This document shows, one piece after another, positions 33,694 to 44,130 of a stretch of 64,000 nt of DNA. A model generated the notes under the pieces. The model searched no databases, was not told the DNA's origin, and saw nothing but the letters and a program-made list of their open reading frames with translations. Numbering within the stretch: position 1 is the stretch's first letter; each line of letters starts with the position of its first letter. Origin of the DNA: Branchiostoma floridae (taxonomy: Eukaryota; Chordata; Leptocardii; Amphioxiformes; Branchiostomatidae); assembly GCF_000003815.2 (NCBI RefSeq), contig NC_049991.1:18440037-18504036 (forward strand), in the 5' to 3' direction. Both the position numbers and the translations under genes were made by a program.

Positions 33694-34896
33694 ATGGCGT
33701 CTAGAGAAGAAAGGGTGCGGCCCCTTACAACCAGCAACCATGTCCCTTTGCCTGGCGTCACACAACGGACGATCACACCAGTCTTCCTGAAGAACCGGGA
33801 AATCGTCGGGGAAGATGAACGACCATTCACTACCAGAGAGATCTGTGGCGCTATGGAGAAAGTAACAGGATATGGCACCATAGAAGGAGCGCAGAGAATA
33901 CGGGGGCTATGGCGGATCTACCCACAAACAGAAGAAGCCAGAATCGCCCTACTCCTCCATGGTATATCCCTGAGAAGCCGTCACTATCAACCTTACAGTG
34001 ACAACCCCTTCGTAGTACGTGGTACTGTGGATGTTCCAACAACAAGGGTGTACGTAAGTGACATTCCTCTATCGTACAGCAACGAAGAAATAAGAAGCTC
34101 CTTCGAAAACCTAGGGTGCACCTTGGTCAGCAAGATAATAGATGAAAGAGACAGAGATGAGAACAAGCGCCTTACAAGATGGAAGACAGGTCGCCGTTTC
34201 TTCCATATGAACATACCCAAAGACCCCCTACCACCAACTGTCAAGATGGGGCCATTCGTGGCAAAGATCTACCACAAGGAACAGCGAGACGCCCAAAGGA
34301 AACAAAACACGTTCTGTAAGAACTGCAAGCAGCCTGGACATACTCTCTCGAGCTGCCCAGAACCACAGCGGTGTTTTGATTGCGGCTTAGATGGGCACAA
34401 GAGAGGTGACCCCCGTTGTTTACACATCGACAGCGAGAGCGACGGTCAAGATCATGGACCGCAATCTGCAACTGACGATATCTTTACCACGCCTAAGGGC
34501 ACTGACACGACAGCTGAACGATCTCCGCTACCAACAGAAGTGATCGACGACTTCTATAATGAGTATGTCGAGCGCCAACAGCCCAGTGCCGAGCCGACGG
34601 TGGCAGACCAAAACACTTCCGCAAACGTTGCCATAGAAACTGAACCCGGAAGCAGTTGGTCCGAAGCATCCAGAACCCCCGAGCCGGGACTGCCCACTCA
34701 GCCGGGGGGACCGATTGACAGATTCCTGAAGAAAATGAAATCCACCTCTGGTGCTTCAAAAAAGACGAGTCAGAGAAAGAAAAACCGGTCAGCAGGTCAA
34801 AAACGACCTAGAAACAGCTCACCTGCTCACGACACGGAAGAGCCCCAGCGAAAACAACAGAAAGGTCCCCCACCTCCGCCCAGTGGTACGACCTGA
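33694..34896 (+). CDS. LINE ORF1 protein with zinc knuckles
   Basis: 400 aa, start AACATGG (strong context). Residues about 117-175 look like an RNA-recognition-like fold (TTRVYVSDIPLSYSNEEIRS, later GRRFFHMNIP). Two CCHC zinc knuckles follow: Cys208-x2-Cys-x4-His216-x4-Cys221 and Cys227-x2-Cys-x4-His235-x6-Cys242, the second with a stretched last gap. The C-terminal part is Ser/Pro/Lys-rich and basic, likely disordered. The family role is to bind the element RNA and form the retrotransposition particle. The frame has no disruption. ORF2 begins 273 bp later, so it is presumably translated by reinitiation or internal entry. Confidence 0.85.
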   Translation: MASREERVRPLTTSNHVPLPGVTQRTITPVFLKNREIVGEDERPFTTREICGAMEKVTGYGTIEGAQRIRGLWRIYPQTEEARIALLLHGISLRSRHYQPYSDNPFVVRGTVDVPTTRVYVSDIPLSYSNEEIRSSFENLGCTLVSKIIDERDRDENKRLTRWKTGRRFFHMNIPKDPLPPTVKMGPFVAKIYHKEQRDAQRKQNTFCKNCKQPGHTLSSCPEPQRCFDCGLDGHKRGDPRCLHIDSESDGQDHGPQSATDDIFTTPKGTDTTAERSPLPTEVIDDFYNEYVERQQPSAEPTVADQNTSANVAIETEPGSSWSEASRTPEPGLPTQPGGPIDRFLKKMKSTSGASKKTSQRKKNRSAGQKRPRNSSPAHDTEEPQRKQQKGPPPPPSGTT

Positions 34897-35169
34897 GACT
34901 TTAAAGAACTTCCGGATTGACACCGCATATACGAACTGGACCGGATCCCGGATACTCGACTCATAGGACTCTGGATTATGCCAAACAAATACGAACTGAT
35001 CATGAGTTCACTATGTTATTAATGCAAGTCAAAGGTGAGTGCTTTACGCCTCAATGCTCTTGTCATGCGGTGGAATGTGAGGAGCAAAATAGTAATACGC
35101 TGTTTGTTAACATCAACAAAAAAAACAGCATCAAAGTAATTGTGTACCATCTCTCTCAACCTCCTTGAT

Positions 35170-35532
35170 ATGAGCTTGTGTAATTTATCTCTTATATCTC
35201 TCAACGTCCGAGGACTCCTCGAGAAAAACAAAAGAAGTTCAATACTTTCATATATAAATAGGCAAAAGGCTGACGTAATATTTCTCCAGGAAACACATTT
35301 CACCAATGACACCAGATATGTTCTAACTAAAGAATGGCAAGGTCCATGCTTTCAGAGCTTCGGATCGAATTGTAGCAGAGGCCTCGCCATACTGATTAAA
35401 CCTACACTTAATTTTGTCCTACATGATTGTAATTCTGTTGATAGTGATGGCAGAACACTTGTCTTAAATTGTATTATTGAAGGTGTAGAGCTTTGTCTTG
35501 TGAACATATATGCCCCAAACAAAACCAAGTGA
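35170..35532 (+). pseudogene. LINE ORF2, 5' part (endonuclease N-terminal half)
   Basis: ATG at 35170 gives 120 codons before the nested insertion adds a TGA (35530-35532). Endonuclease landmarks of the exonuclease/endonuclease/phosphatase superfamily are visible: SLNVRG (Asn12), LQETHF (catalytic Glu41), RGLAILIKP, and NIYAPNKTK. The reading frame resumes in the same phase at 37574. Confidence 0.85.
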
Positions 35533-36038
35533 AAGAATAGGGTTGTTTGGTATCTAAGTCCTATATTAACTTATCAGGAACTCAGCCAAACCAGTCGATT
35601 ACTATTTGTGAGCCGTGTTTATTCAACCTATGCTAAACTCAAGTAACATATAATACAATGTGTTTCACTTAGGACTACAGCAAGTTGCAGTTACAGTTAC
35701 AGGTCTAGGATAATGATACAGAGAGCTAAGTATATTTACAGAGAGAGTTGGTCTAACTTACTAACTAGTACACAATCCAACAGAGGGACGAAGCCCTACT
35801 TAAACAACCTCACCTGAGTCCTTGGGGCACCGACTGACTAAATCTCTTCATACAATCTCTAAAGTTAACTTGCATGACAATAGGTTGCATAACTCCGCCC
35901 ATCACAGGTAAGCTGGTTGGATGCTGTTGGCATCCAGCCAATCAGGGTTTACCTAATATGCTAATGTAAGCTCCTCCTCATATGGTCTAGACAGTCATTA
36001 CCTAATTATCTCATATGTCAAAGGTCATGGCCGTTACA
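35530..36038 (-). mobile_element. candidate 3' LTR preceded by polypurine tract
   Basis: On the minus strand GGTGAGGGGGAGG (about 36041-36053) is followed by TGTAACGGCC (from 36038), and the segment ends CTTTCA at 35530: TG..CA, 509 bp. AACATTTGAGGACAAATGTT, a palindrome just upstream, resembles the sequence before polypurine tracts of Gypsy-type elements. Confidence 0.5.
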
Positions 36039-36156
36039 CTACCTCCCCCTCACCGAACATTTGTCCTCAAATGTTAAGATACCATAACATTACAAGGGAG
36101 GTATAACAAAAATACAACAGGTTGATATAAAACAACAAAAGTTGGAATCCTCAGTC

Positions 36157-36378
36157 ATATATCATTATCTAGCTCTCTGTGACCAATCGGACTGCTCTCA
36201 CCAGCCATTGGTCGCTCACATTCCGCATATGGTCCATACAATACAAAAATTTCAGCATAGTACAGATATTCAACATTATCTAAATCTCTGTGACCAATCA
36301 GACTGCTCTCACCAGCCATTGGCCACTCACATTCCGCACATGGTCAATACAATACAAAAGTTCAGCATAATACAGATA
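36157..36378. repeat. two-copy 111-bp tandem repeat inside the insertion
   Basis: CTCTGTGACCAATC, TGCTCTCACCAGCCATTGG, CTCACATTCCGCA and AATACAATACAAAA repeat with a period of 111 bp. Confidence 0.8.
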
Positions 36379-37051
36379 TACATATACATAAGCAATACAT
36401 AAGCAATAATCATGTGGAGCAACATTGTTTATCATACTGTGTCTGATACAGACAAAGATTTACATGTGTGCTTCGCAAGAGACAAAATTCCGACGTGTAC
36501 GGCGGTGACAGGTGCATAACAAATGACAAGGCGGCCAGACACACCAGAAGCAGAGAAGGCATGTAGAATTCCATGTATACTACCTGGTCAATCACTTAAA
36601 CTTGTCCGTCATTACCCGAAATAAACATCTAAGTAAACTTAACACATACTCACCGGCATGGGGAGAGATTTACTGCTAATCACCTTTGAGATTAGATACT
36701 CAAATCCCCATCCAATTCCTCGAGAGATGGACACGCAGCACGCAGACGACACCAACAGGAGACTTGAGCTCGCCTACATTGGCTGCGGCGTGAAAACAGA
36801 AAACGTGTATACCTACCCATCCTCTCAGCTCAGCTCCGGAGTTCCATCCGTACTTGATAACAAAAAAAAAAATCTTCATATAACCTTAACTTCCGGGGGA
36901 CCTAGCCACGGTGATTTACAGGTGAAACAGGAACCAACACACAATCTACAACAACCAATGCACCAGCACACCCAGCCGAATGATTTGCACCATCAGAACC
37001 GCGAGACACGAAGTGGTCTGTCTTTGCTCAGCACAACTTAACAATAACACA

Positions 37052-37315
37052 CTATGTTAAATCTATGTAATCCGAGTCAGAGTCCAACGCAAAGTCCTCC
37101 AGGTACGACGGTCTGCGGCGATGTCGTCGTGGTCTCGGGACGTCAGCAGCATGGCTCGTCGAAGTCCTCTCCTCTTCGCTGTCACTGGAGACGTCCGGAT
37201 TCACAGCTGGTCGTCTCTCCCTCGGCGGAACAAGTGTCTTCGGGACGGACGCCTCGTCCTGGTCATCTTCATCGCCAGACTGCTGGTCGGAACCTGAAAC
37301 GGAAGCAGAACAAGT
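37052..37315 (-). pseudogene. retroelement polymerase C-terminal tail (fragment)
   Basis: A minus-strand frame of about 86 codons ends at TAG (37054-37052) with RPSYLEDFALDSDSDYIDLT. A basic/acidic low-complexity stretch (SGDEDDQDEASVP, SDSEEERTS) precedes it. The Arg-Pro-x-Tyr-Leu-x-Asp-Phe end resembles C-termini of LTR-retrotransposon polyproteins. No catalytic domain remains. Confidence 0.42.
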
Positions 37316-37390
37316 GCCCTGGGAGTCTAGTGGTTAGGATTTGGCGCTCTCACCGCCAAGGCCCGGGTTCGATTCCCGGTGTGGGAACCA
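37316..37390 (+). tRNA. tRNA-Glu(CTC)-like sequence with encoded CCA
   Basis: GTCTAGTGGTTAGGATTTGG (D arm), GCGCTCTCACCGC (anticodon arm, CTC) and GGTTCGATTCCCGG (T arm) match eukaryotic tRNA-Glu. The acceptor stem is decayed: three central C-G pairs remain and several positions mismatch. CCA follows the discriminator base, which eukaryotic tRNA genes do not encode. It is therefore a copied tRNA, either a retrotransposon primer-binding region of abnormal length (minus-strand TGGTTCCCAC) or part of a SINE. Confidence 0.6.
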
Positions 37391-37394
37391 TTGT

Positions 37395-37540
37395 AGAAAT
37401 ACAGAGGGGCGAGTAAGAACAGAAAGAAACAACACCCCGACTCCCGGGATTCGAACCCGCGCCGAACCCGGGCAGCCGGATCACAAATCGAACGTGCAAA
37501 CCGTTCGGCCATAAAGGCTTAAGCCGTTAGGCGTCTTCGG
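37395..37540 (-). mobile_element. tRNA-derived SINE-like head
   Basis: On the minus strand TGGCCGAACGGTTTGCACGT (A box) and GGTTCGAATCCCGG (B box) are followed by GTTGTTTCTTTCTGTTCT. It is the same family as 4457-4575. Confidence 0.6.
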
Positions 37541-37573
37541 TTTAGCAGTCCTTGAACACCACTGTTACACAAG

Positions 37574-40500
37574 GAAAGAAATGATTTCTTTAAAAAGGTA
37601 TCCATCTGGTTAAATTGCCATGACCCAATTAATCTACTCTGCGGAGGAGATATGAATTGTGTACAAAATCCCCTCGTGGACAAAAAAGGTGGTAGAGCTG
37701 ACACAGCACTAAGATCAGTTACAGCTATGAAAAACCTATGTTCTAAGTTAGATATGTGTGATGCCTGGAGGTCAGTGAATCCTGACACCCGACAATATAC
37801 ATGGAGGAACTTGGCCCAAAATGTGGCATGTAGACTTGATTATTGGCTCATCCATAAAAGACTAGTAGAAAATATAGAAAAATGTGACATTAGACCTGCT
37901 ATTCTTACTGATCACCAGGCAGTCTTTCTAAAGCTCAGGTTCAATAGAAGCTCTAGAGGCCCTGGGCTCTTTAAACTAAATGTGACCCTTTTAGAAGATG
38001 AAGAGTATGTCTCAGAAGTTTTTGATATAATAGAAGAACAGAAAAACAGTAGCATCAAATCAAGTAGAGATAAACTAGACATGTGCCTTATAAAAATATC
38101 AGAGTTCTCCAGACAATACGGAGCAAAGAAAGCTAGACAAAACAGGGCACATATGGAAGACCTTGAGAGACAATTATGTCATCTCACAACTGTAATTGAT
38201 GGAAATCCAACAAATGAAGACATCCTGACCTATAAGCAAGTTAAATCTAATCTAGAAAATCTTTACAAAAAAAAGTCCCATGGTGACTATATTAGGTCTC
38301 GAGCCAAATGGAGAGAAGAAGGGGAAAAACCGTCTAAATATTTCCTGAATCTGGAGAAAAAACGAGGCATAGACAAGGAAGTTGATTGTTTATATATCGA
38401 GGGAAAGGAAGTGACAGAGACCACAGAAATCCTTAACGAATGTACCAATTATTATCGTAAACTTTACCAGGAAGACAATATAGACAATGCTAAAATCGAT
38501 GAATATCTACAGAACATACATCTCACCAATATGCTAGACCAATCTGATAAGGAATTTCTTGACAAAACTGTTACCAAAGAAGAATGCAAAGAAGCCCTCT
38601 TTGCCATGAATATAAACAAAAGCCCTGGACTAAATGGTATCCCACCTGAACTACTTAAAAAGTTTTGGCCTGCTATAGGTGATCTTATCTATGATTGCAT
38701 ACAAGAAACCTTAAGCAAAGGGAAGATGTCGGTACTACAAAGACGTGCAGTAATAAGACTCATACATAAAAAGAATGAGCGAAAGTATCTAGAGAACTGG
38801 AGGCCTATAAGCCTTCTGAATGCTGAGTATAAAATCTTTGCCCATATATATGCAAACAGACTGAAGAAAGTACTACACAAGTTGATTGACCATGACCAAA
38901 CTGCATATATTAAAGGAAGATTTATTGGACAAAATGTGCGCCTGATCAAAGACATTATTGACTACACAGAAACTCAAAACTTACCTGGAGCGGTCATCTT
39001 TTTGGACTTTGCGAAGGCTTTCGATTCTATTAACAGACAATTCATGTGGAAAGTACTGCAAAAATTTAATTTTGGCCCTAGCTTTATCCATGCCATGCAA
39101 TGCATGTACAATGACATCAGCAGTAATATTATCAATCAAGGCTGGATGTCTGAATCCTTCCCACTTAACAAAGGTATCCGCCAGGGATGTCCTGTATCTG
39201 CACTTCTTTTTATCTTAGCAGTAGAAGTTATGGCTGCGGATATTAGGAATGCACATGATATAGCTGGAATAAAAGTTAAAGACAATTCTAATGACTCTGT
39301 TGAAGTTAAAATATCTCAAGTAGCCGATGACACCACCTTATTTGTATCCGATATTGCATCCATGGAAAATGCCTTTAGACATATTCAAGATTTTTGTACT
39401 GTTTCAAGCCTAACTTTAAATGTTAAGAAATGTGAAGGTTTATGGATTGGAACTTATGTTGATAGACAAGACACTCCCCTAGGTATATCGTGGCCTAAAA
39501 CCCCAATAAAATCATTAGGAATATACTTCTACAACTCTTCCCTACACCATGAATGTGAACTGCTAAACTGGGAGAAGAAGATTGAAAGATTGAAAAATAC
39601 ACTACAAGTATGGAGATGCAGAAATCTAACCCTCTATGGAAAAATCACTATCATTAAGTCCCTAGCACTGTCTCAGATAACACATAGCATGGCAATGATT
39701 GTTACACCACCCTGGGTTATTACAGCTGTGAAAAAGGAAATCTTCAATTTTTTATGGAAAGGTAAAAAAGACAGAATCAAAAGAGATGTGATAAGCCAGC
39801 CCATTGAATTGGGAGGACTAAATATGTTAAACCTAGATTACCAGAAAAATGCACTTCTATCACGTTGGATCTATAGGCTAACATCAGAAGACAATTGTAG
39901 ATGGAAAGCATTACCCCTACTATACCTCAGTTCTTTTGGCCCTAATAACCTCATATTAGGCATGAACTTTAAAACTGAAAGTGATGGCCCAGACCTAAAC
40001 AATATTCCCACTTTTTATAAACAAGTCATACTATCCTATCACAAAGCTGACAAAGTAGATGACATGAAACCCCATAACCTTAGAGACCAGATAATATGGT
40101 GCAATGAAAATGTGAGATCCCAGGGTAAAACTCTCTTCTTCCCTCAATGGATTAAGGAAGGAATCATCTATGTGAAAGACTTATTCCCAAACGGACGATT
40201 CCTCTCGACAGATAACCACCCAACGCTTAGTCATAGACCCAGTACTTTAATTGAACGCATTACTTTATATCAAGCTATACCCAGCACCTGGAAAGATTCT
40301 ATTAAATGTGCTATAGACTCAGTTGACCGCCCAATACATCCTGTTATCCCAACCCCACATCTGCTTGAACCAAGAACAAAAATGAAAATCAAGACAAAAT
40401 CCTGCAAATCACTTTATACTGCTCTCGCTCAGAAACATGCAGTAGTTCCAAGCTGCCAACAGAAATGGCAGACACTTTTTGATATAGACTCTCTTAATTG

Positions 40501-40984
40501 GAAGAAGATTTGGAAAATGCTAGGTACAACTTCATGTAAAGAAACACAAATAGCAGAACTTAATTACAAACTACTTCATCAAATTTTACCATGTAGTGAG
40601 AAACTAAACAAATGGAAAATACAAGATGAAGCTGGTCTAGTAATTACTCCTATATGTATATTATGTGACAGTGGACATGTTGACAACTATAAGCATATGT
40701 TTCTGGAATGTAAAAGGCTAACTGACCTGTGGAACTTAGTACATACTTCTGTACCCTATAGCCCTAGTAACCCTTATATTGATTTTGAAGAGATTATACT
40801 AGGAAAGGTAAACCAGCCAATAAATGAAAATAATCTGAAGAGAAGAATACAAATAATATCTATAGCAAAGTGGGTTATCTTTAAAACATGGATCTTTTCT
40901 AGGAAGCTACCACAGCCCATTTCAGGTTATAACTTATCTTACATTTTCAACTGGGAAATCAAAAACAGACTGCATGATCTGTAA
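37574..40984 (+). pseudogene. LINE ORF2, 3' part (endonuclease C-half, reverse transcriptase, CCHC)
   Basis: In-frame continuation of the 35170 start; together 1256 codons. Order: endonuclease GGDMNC (Asp/Asn pair), RLDYWL and the LTDHQAVF active-site His; a linker with a charged, coiled segment; reverse transcriptase with NWRPISLLNAEYKI, FIGQNVR, FLDFAKAFDSI (first catalytic Asp), GIRQGCPVSALLF and QVADDTTLF (catalytic pair Asp705-Asp706, whole-ORF2 numbering); a thumb/C-terminal region; and Cys1148-x2-Cys1151-x9-His1161-x4-Cys1166. Val stands where most families have Tyr or Phe before x-Asp-Asp. No internal stop or frameshift is seen over 1110 codons downstream of 37652. It nicks target DNA and reverse-transcribes the element RNA; this copy cannot make the full protein because of the insertion. 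Confidence 0.88.
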
Positions 40985-41545
40985 TGTTTTACTTCTATCT
41001 ACTTAGGTACTAAAAATGTTTTTAGCTCTTAATATGCTCTTACTCTTAAAAACTGTTTAACCCATAGTAGATAAAAGATAGGTCAAGTCCAGTCTACTGT
41101 GTTATAACATACTGTGAACCATCCATTGTTAAAAAGATAAAGTCTTGATTGTAAATAATAACTTGTTGTTTTGTAACCATCTACATGTATCATAAATATT
41201 CCATGGCAACCATGGAAATCATATGGAGTATAGTAGTTGTACATAATAGTCTGTATATGTACGTGAGAAAAAGACTTGTATGTGCGAAGATTTTTTCCCT
41301 ATGCAATACCTATTGTACTTTTTATCACCACCTGTGCAATAGCTGTACTTGGTAGACATACTTGTTTCAACTTTCCTGTGCTGACCAAATGTACTCTTAC
41401 CCATGTGATAGAAGACACATGTACTTATTATCACAACCTAGTCGGTTGATCGGGTTTACTGATTGATGCTGTGCTACACTCAATTGTGTAACAGCAAATG
41501 TAAATGTAACAGTACTGTGGTGGACTATCCTGTACTCTCTGCATT

Positions 41546-41560
41546 AAAAAAAAAAAAAAA

Positions 41561-41599
<39 letters not shown>

Positions 41600-41931
41600 C
41601 TCACACACTTCGCTTGTTTACCTTGTGTACATGTCTGAAACTCTGAGGCAGTACATGTCTGAGACTCTGAGGCAGAAAATGCATGCTTCGCGTTTTATAT
41701 GTTGTTTCCTAACCTCATACATTTGCGGTGATCAACTATCGATGTGACCTCAGATGAATACCCTCGCAAAGCACCCTCCCTTCTTGTTGGACAGCATTCT
41801 TTCTGTGTAACGTTACGAGGTCGTGGGAGCCTTGGACCCGGAAGTGTAAAAAGGCAGTGTCAGACTTTTTGTGTTTGAATAATGTTTTATCTTTCACATC
41901 AAACTGGTAATAAAAGTGTATACAAAGCAGG

Positions 41932-41965
<34 letters not shown>
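41546..41965 (+). other. poly(A), 339-bp 3'-transduced segment, second poly(A)
   Basis: A first A-tract (41546-41596, interrupted by one GT) ends the LINE 3' UTR. Unique sequence 41597-41935 follows, with AATAAA at 41909-41914 placed 22 bp before a second A-tract (41936-41965). The second tract abuts the right 855-bp direct repeat. This is what a read-through transcript polyadenylated at a downstream host signal produces. Confidence 0.75.
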
Positions 41966-41968
<3 letters not shown>

Positions 41969-42820
41969 AATAAAATACAACACGGTGTATTCCGCATCAC
42001 CCTCGGTCTCAGCCCTCCCGCGGGTCGGATCACCCTCCGGCCTTCGGCCGTCGGGCGATCCGACCCGCGGTCGGGCTGATACCTTGGGCGATACGGAATA
42101 AACCGTGTTGTATTCTATATGTACAACATACGTACGACTCCAATAATGTCCCCAGTCTGGGTTCGTACGATAATCGTACGACGTTTGAGATCGAGTACTT
42201 ATTACCCTTATTCACACTTTATGTTTCACTCTGAGAGGCATGTATCTAGTGTAGCCTTACACAGTTTCAACAGACAGGAAGACATTTTTTTGTTCCATTG
42301 GACGGCGATCCTTGGGAGACTGTTCAGCGACTAAAATTGTATTTGTGTTACGCTTCATTTCATTGCTGGAATGGGGGGTAAGACGTAAATGAATGATTAA
42401 AAATAAAACAGAACACACAAAACGTAAAAAAAAGTCGTTCTTTATCTACAAAATTCGTTGAGTGATCTATGAAGTCTTTTGTCCTTCAGCTGTCGCAGAG
42501 CCATTGCAGCCTCTGTTGTAAATGGGACGAAACAGAAATTACCGTATATGGCTTGCTGAAATGGCTTTCAGTGAAATTTAAGATCAGACGTCATGTTTTG
42601 GAATATTCTGGAGGGCACAATAGTATGGCATAAATTGTGTGCTATTTGGTACAATGGAGGGATTGAAGCTGCTTTATAGTCACATTTTCTAGCTAGTCAC
42701 TCAGGAGGTCTACAAGCTGGTGACTCACGTTGGCAATAATATTTCCACATATGGAATAGAGTCTTGCGAGATGTAAATGTCTGATCTTCATTTGCTTAGG
42801 CCATCTAGCATTATTTTATT
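41966..42820. repeat. long direct repeat, right copy (855 bp)
   Basis: Matches 32180-33033; includes the second copy of the 141-bp palindrome (41974-42114) and an old MITE-core remnant (TTCGTTGAGTGATCTATGAA near 42450). Confidence 0.9.
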
Positions 42821-43214
42821 CAACCACCAAGTCCACAATTGGAAAATTTTCCACGGCTATTCCACGATGTGTAATAAACCCTAGTATTCTACATCAAATA
42901 AACGATCGAAACGCATCAACTGCCAGGCGCAAAATAAGACGAATACTAAGTACGATATGATGATGATTCAAATATGTAATTAATTTTACATTTGTTCATC
43001 CGATAATCGTATTTGGGTAACAATAATGTACACAAAAGATTGTCAAGCAGTGCAATTCAGTCCCGCAGGCTGCAAGCGTGCATTTGATTTGTCATTTTTG
43101 TTTTGAGCATGAAACCAGTTTACGAAATGTCAAAACCCGTACCAGCGCTAGCTTGTACCTGCCAGCCATACACGTACAGATACTGGATATGCAGTCTCTA
43201 TTTCGTTTCTGCTG
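42821..43214. other. intergenic, nothing assigned
   Basis: Right flank of the long repeat; no gene recognised. Confidence 0.4.
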
Positions 43215-44110
43215 TAAACATATCCATCACCCTGCTCGCAGGGCCGTAAAATCCATTTTTAGACTTCCTTCTGCTGAACTTGAGGACGACCTTGCGAAGG
43301 CTGGGGTCTCCTGTGTCTTTAAGAAATTTAAAACAAAGTAGTTTAAGGTGTGACTGTTGTGCGCCTTATATTTCTGCAGAGGGTTGCTAACTGATGTTGA
43401 TTAAGTCGTATTAGTTAAGGTGTGCACTGCGTGGTGCGGCACTGCGGAGTCGTTCACTGCGGCACTGTTTTGCTATTTTCGCCCATCATTCAATATTAAT
43501 GATAGTCAATATATTGCGTAATACGTAAATGTATGACTTAATACAAAATACAAAATAGAATGTAAGAATATTCGGTCTTTATCTCTGAAATTCAACGGTT
43601 GAGTCATCTACGTCCCCGCAGTGGTGCACCGGTGCCCCAAGTGCGGTGAGATACCACCATTAATGTGGACTCTCACTGCACTTGGGGCACCGGTGCACCA
43701 CTGCGGGGACGTAGATGACTCAACCGTTGAATTTGTCATTTTCGCGATTTTACAAATACCCAAAACATAAGAAAATTCGTTCTTAATCTTCATCTCTGAA
43801 ATTCGTTGAGTGATCTTTTGAACCCCGCAGTGCAGCACCGGTGCCCCAAGTGCAGTGAGATGCCATCTTACATGTATATGCAGTCTTGTCTCTATTCCGT
43901 TTCTTCAGTAAACATATCCATCACCCACCACCCGCCCGCGCAGGGCCGTAAAATCCATTTTTAGACTTCCTGCCGTGGAACCTTACACGACCTTGCGGAG
44001 GCCGGGGTCTCACGATGTTGCCCCGGCTTTTATGTCTTTAAGGACATTTAAAACAAAGTGCTTTAAGGCGTGACTGTTGTGTGTCTTATCTTCTTGCTGA
44101 GGAAAGCTAA
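43215..44110. repeat. direct duplication flanking a MITE pair
   Basis: AAACATATCCATCACCC, GCAGGGCCGTAAAATCCATTTTTAGACTTCCT, GACCTTGCG and TTTAAAACAAAG occur at about 43215-43400 and again at about 43912-44120 in the same orientation, with two MITE bodies in between. Confidence 0.7.
43418..43868. mobile_element. two adjacent MITEs sharing a 57-bp perfect inverted repeat
   Basis: The first element starts AGGTGTGCACTGCGTGGTGC (43418) and ends near 43660; the second runs to TGCAGTGAGATGCCATCT (43868). At their junction 43588-43644 and 43678-43734 are exact reverse complements (57 bp, 33-bp spacer), longer and more exact than normal terminal repeats of this family. Confidence 0.75.
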
Positions 44111-44130
44111 CTGATGTAACTGTGCGAGCG

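Larger units (their letters stand above)
35530..37569 (-). mobile_element. 2040-bp TG..CA insertion, probably a defective LTR-type element
   Basis: Bounded by TGAAAGAATAGGG at left and CACTGTTACA at right, i.e. TG..CA, with target duplication CAAG (35526-35529 and 37570-37573). Read on the minus strand it contains, in order, TGTAACAG..TTCTACA, a tRNA-Glu complement beginning TGG, a short frame resembling a polymerase tail, about 1 kb of non-coding DNA, a purine-rich tract GGTGAGGGGGAGG, and TGTAACGG..CTTTCA. That order matches LTR - primer site - internal - polypurine tract - LTR, but the two would-be LTRs (177 and 509 bp) do not match, so the class is tentative. Omitting the insertion and one CAAG leaves ORF2 in frame. 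Confidence 0.65.
33034..41965 (+). mobile_element. L1/Tx1-type LINE with nested insertion and 3' transduction
   Basis: Order: 5' UTR 33034-33693 (with a GGAA run at 33332-33360), ORF1 33694-34896, a 273-bp spacer, ORF2 from 35170 split by a 2040-bp insertion (35530-37569) and ending at 40984, 3' UTR to 41545, first poly(A) 41546-41596, an extra 339-bp segment, second poly(A) to 41965. Two-ORF architecture, zinc knuckles in ORF1, an apurinic-type endonuclease, a reverse transcriptase with WRPISLLN and a C-terminal CCHC place it in the L1/Tx1 group. Apart from the insertion both frames are intact, so the copy is young. Confidence 0.88.

Noticed and set aside
35530-37569. complete LTR retrotransposon
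   Set aside because: The two candidate LTRs differ in length and sequence and no gag, protease, reverse transcriptase or integrase frame is present.
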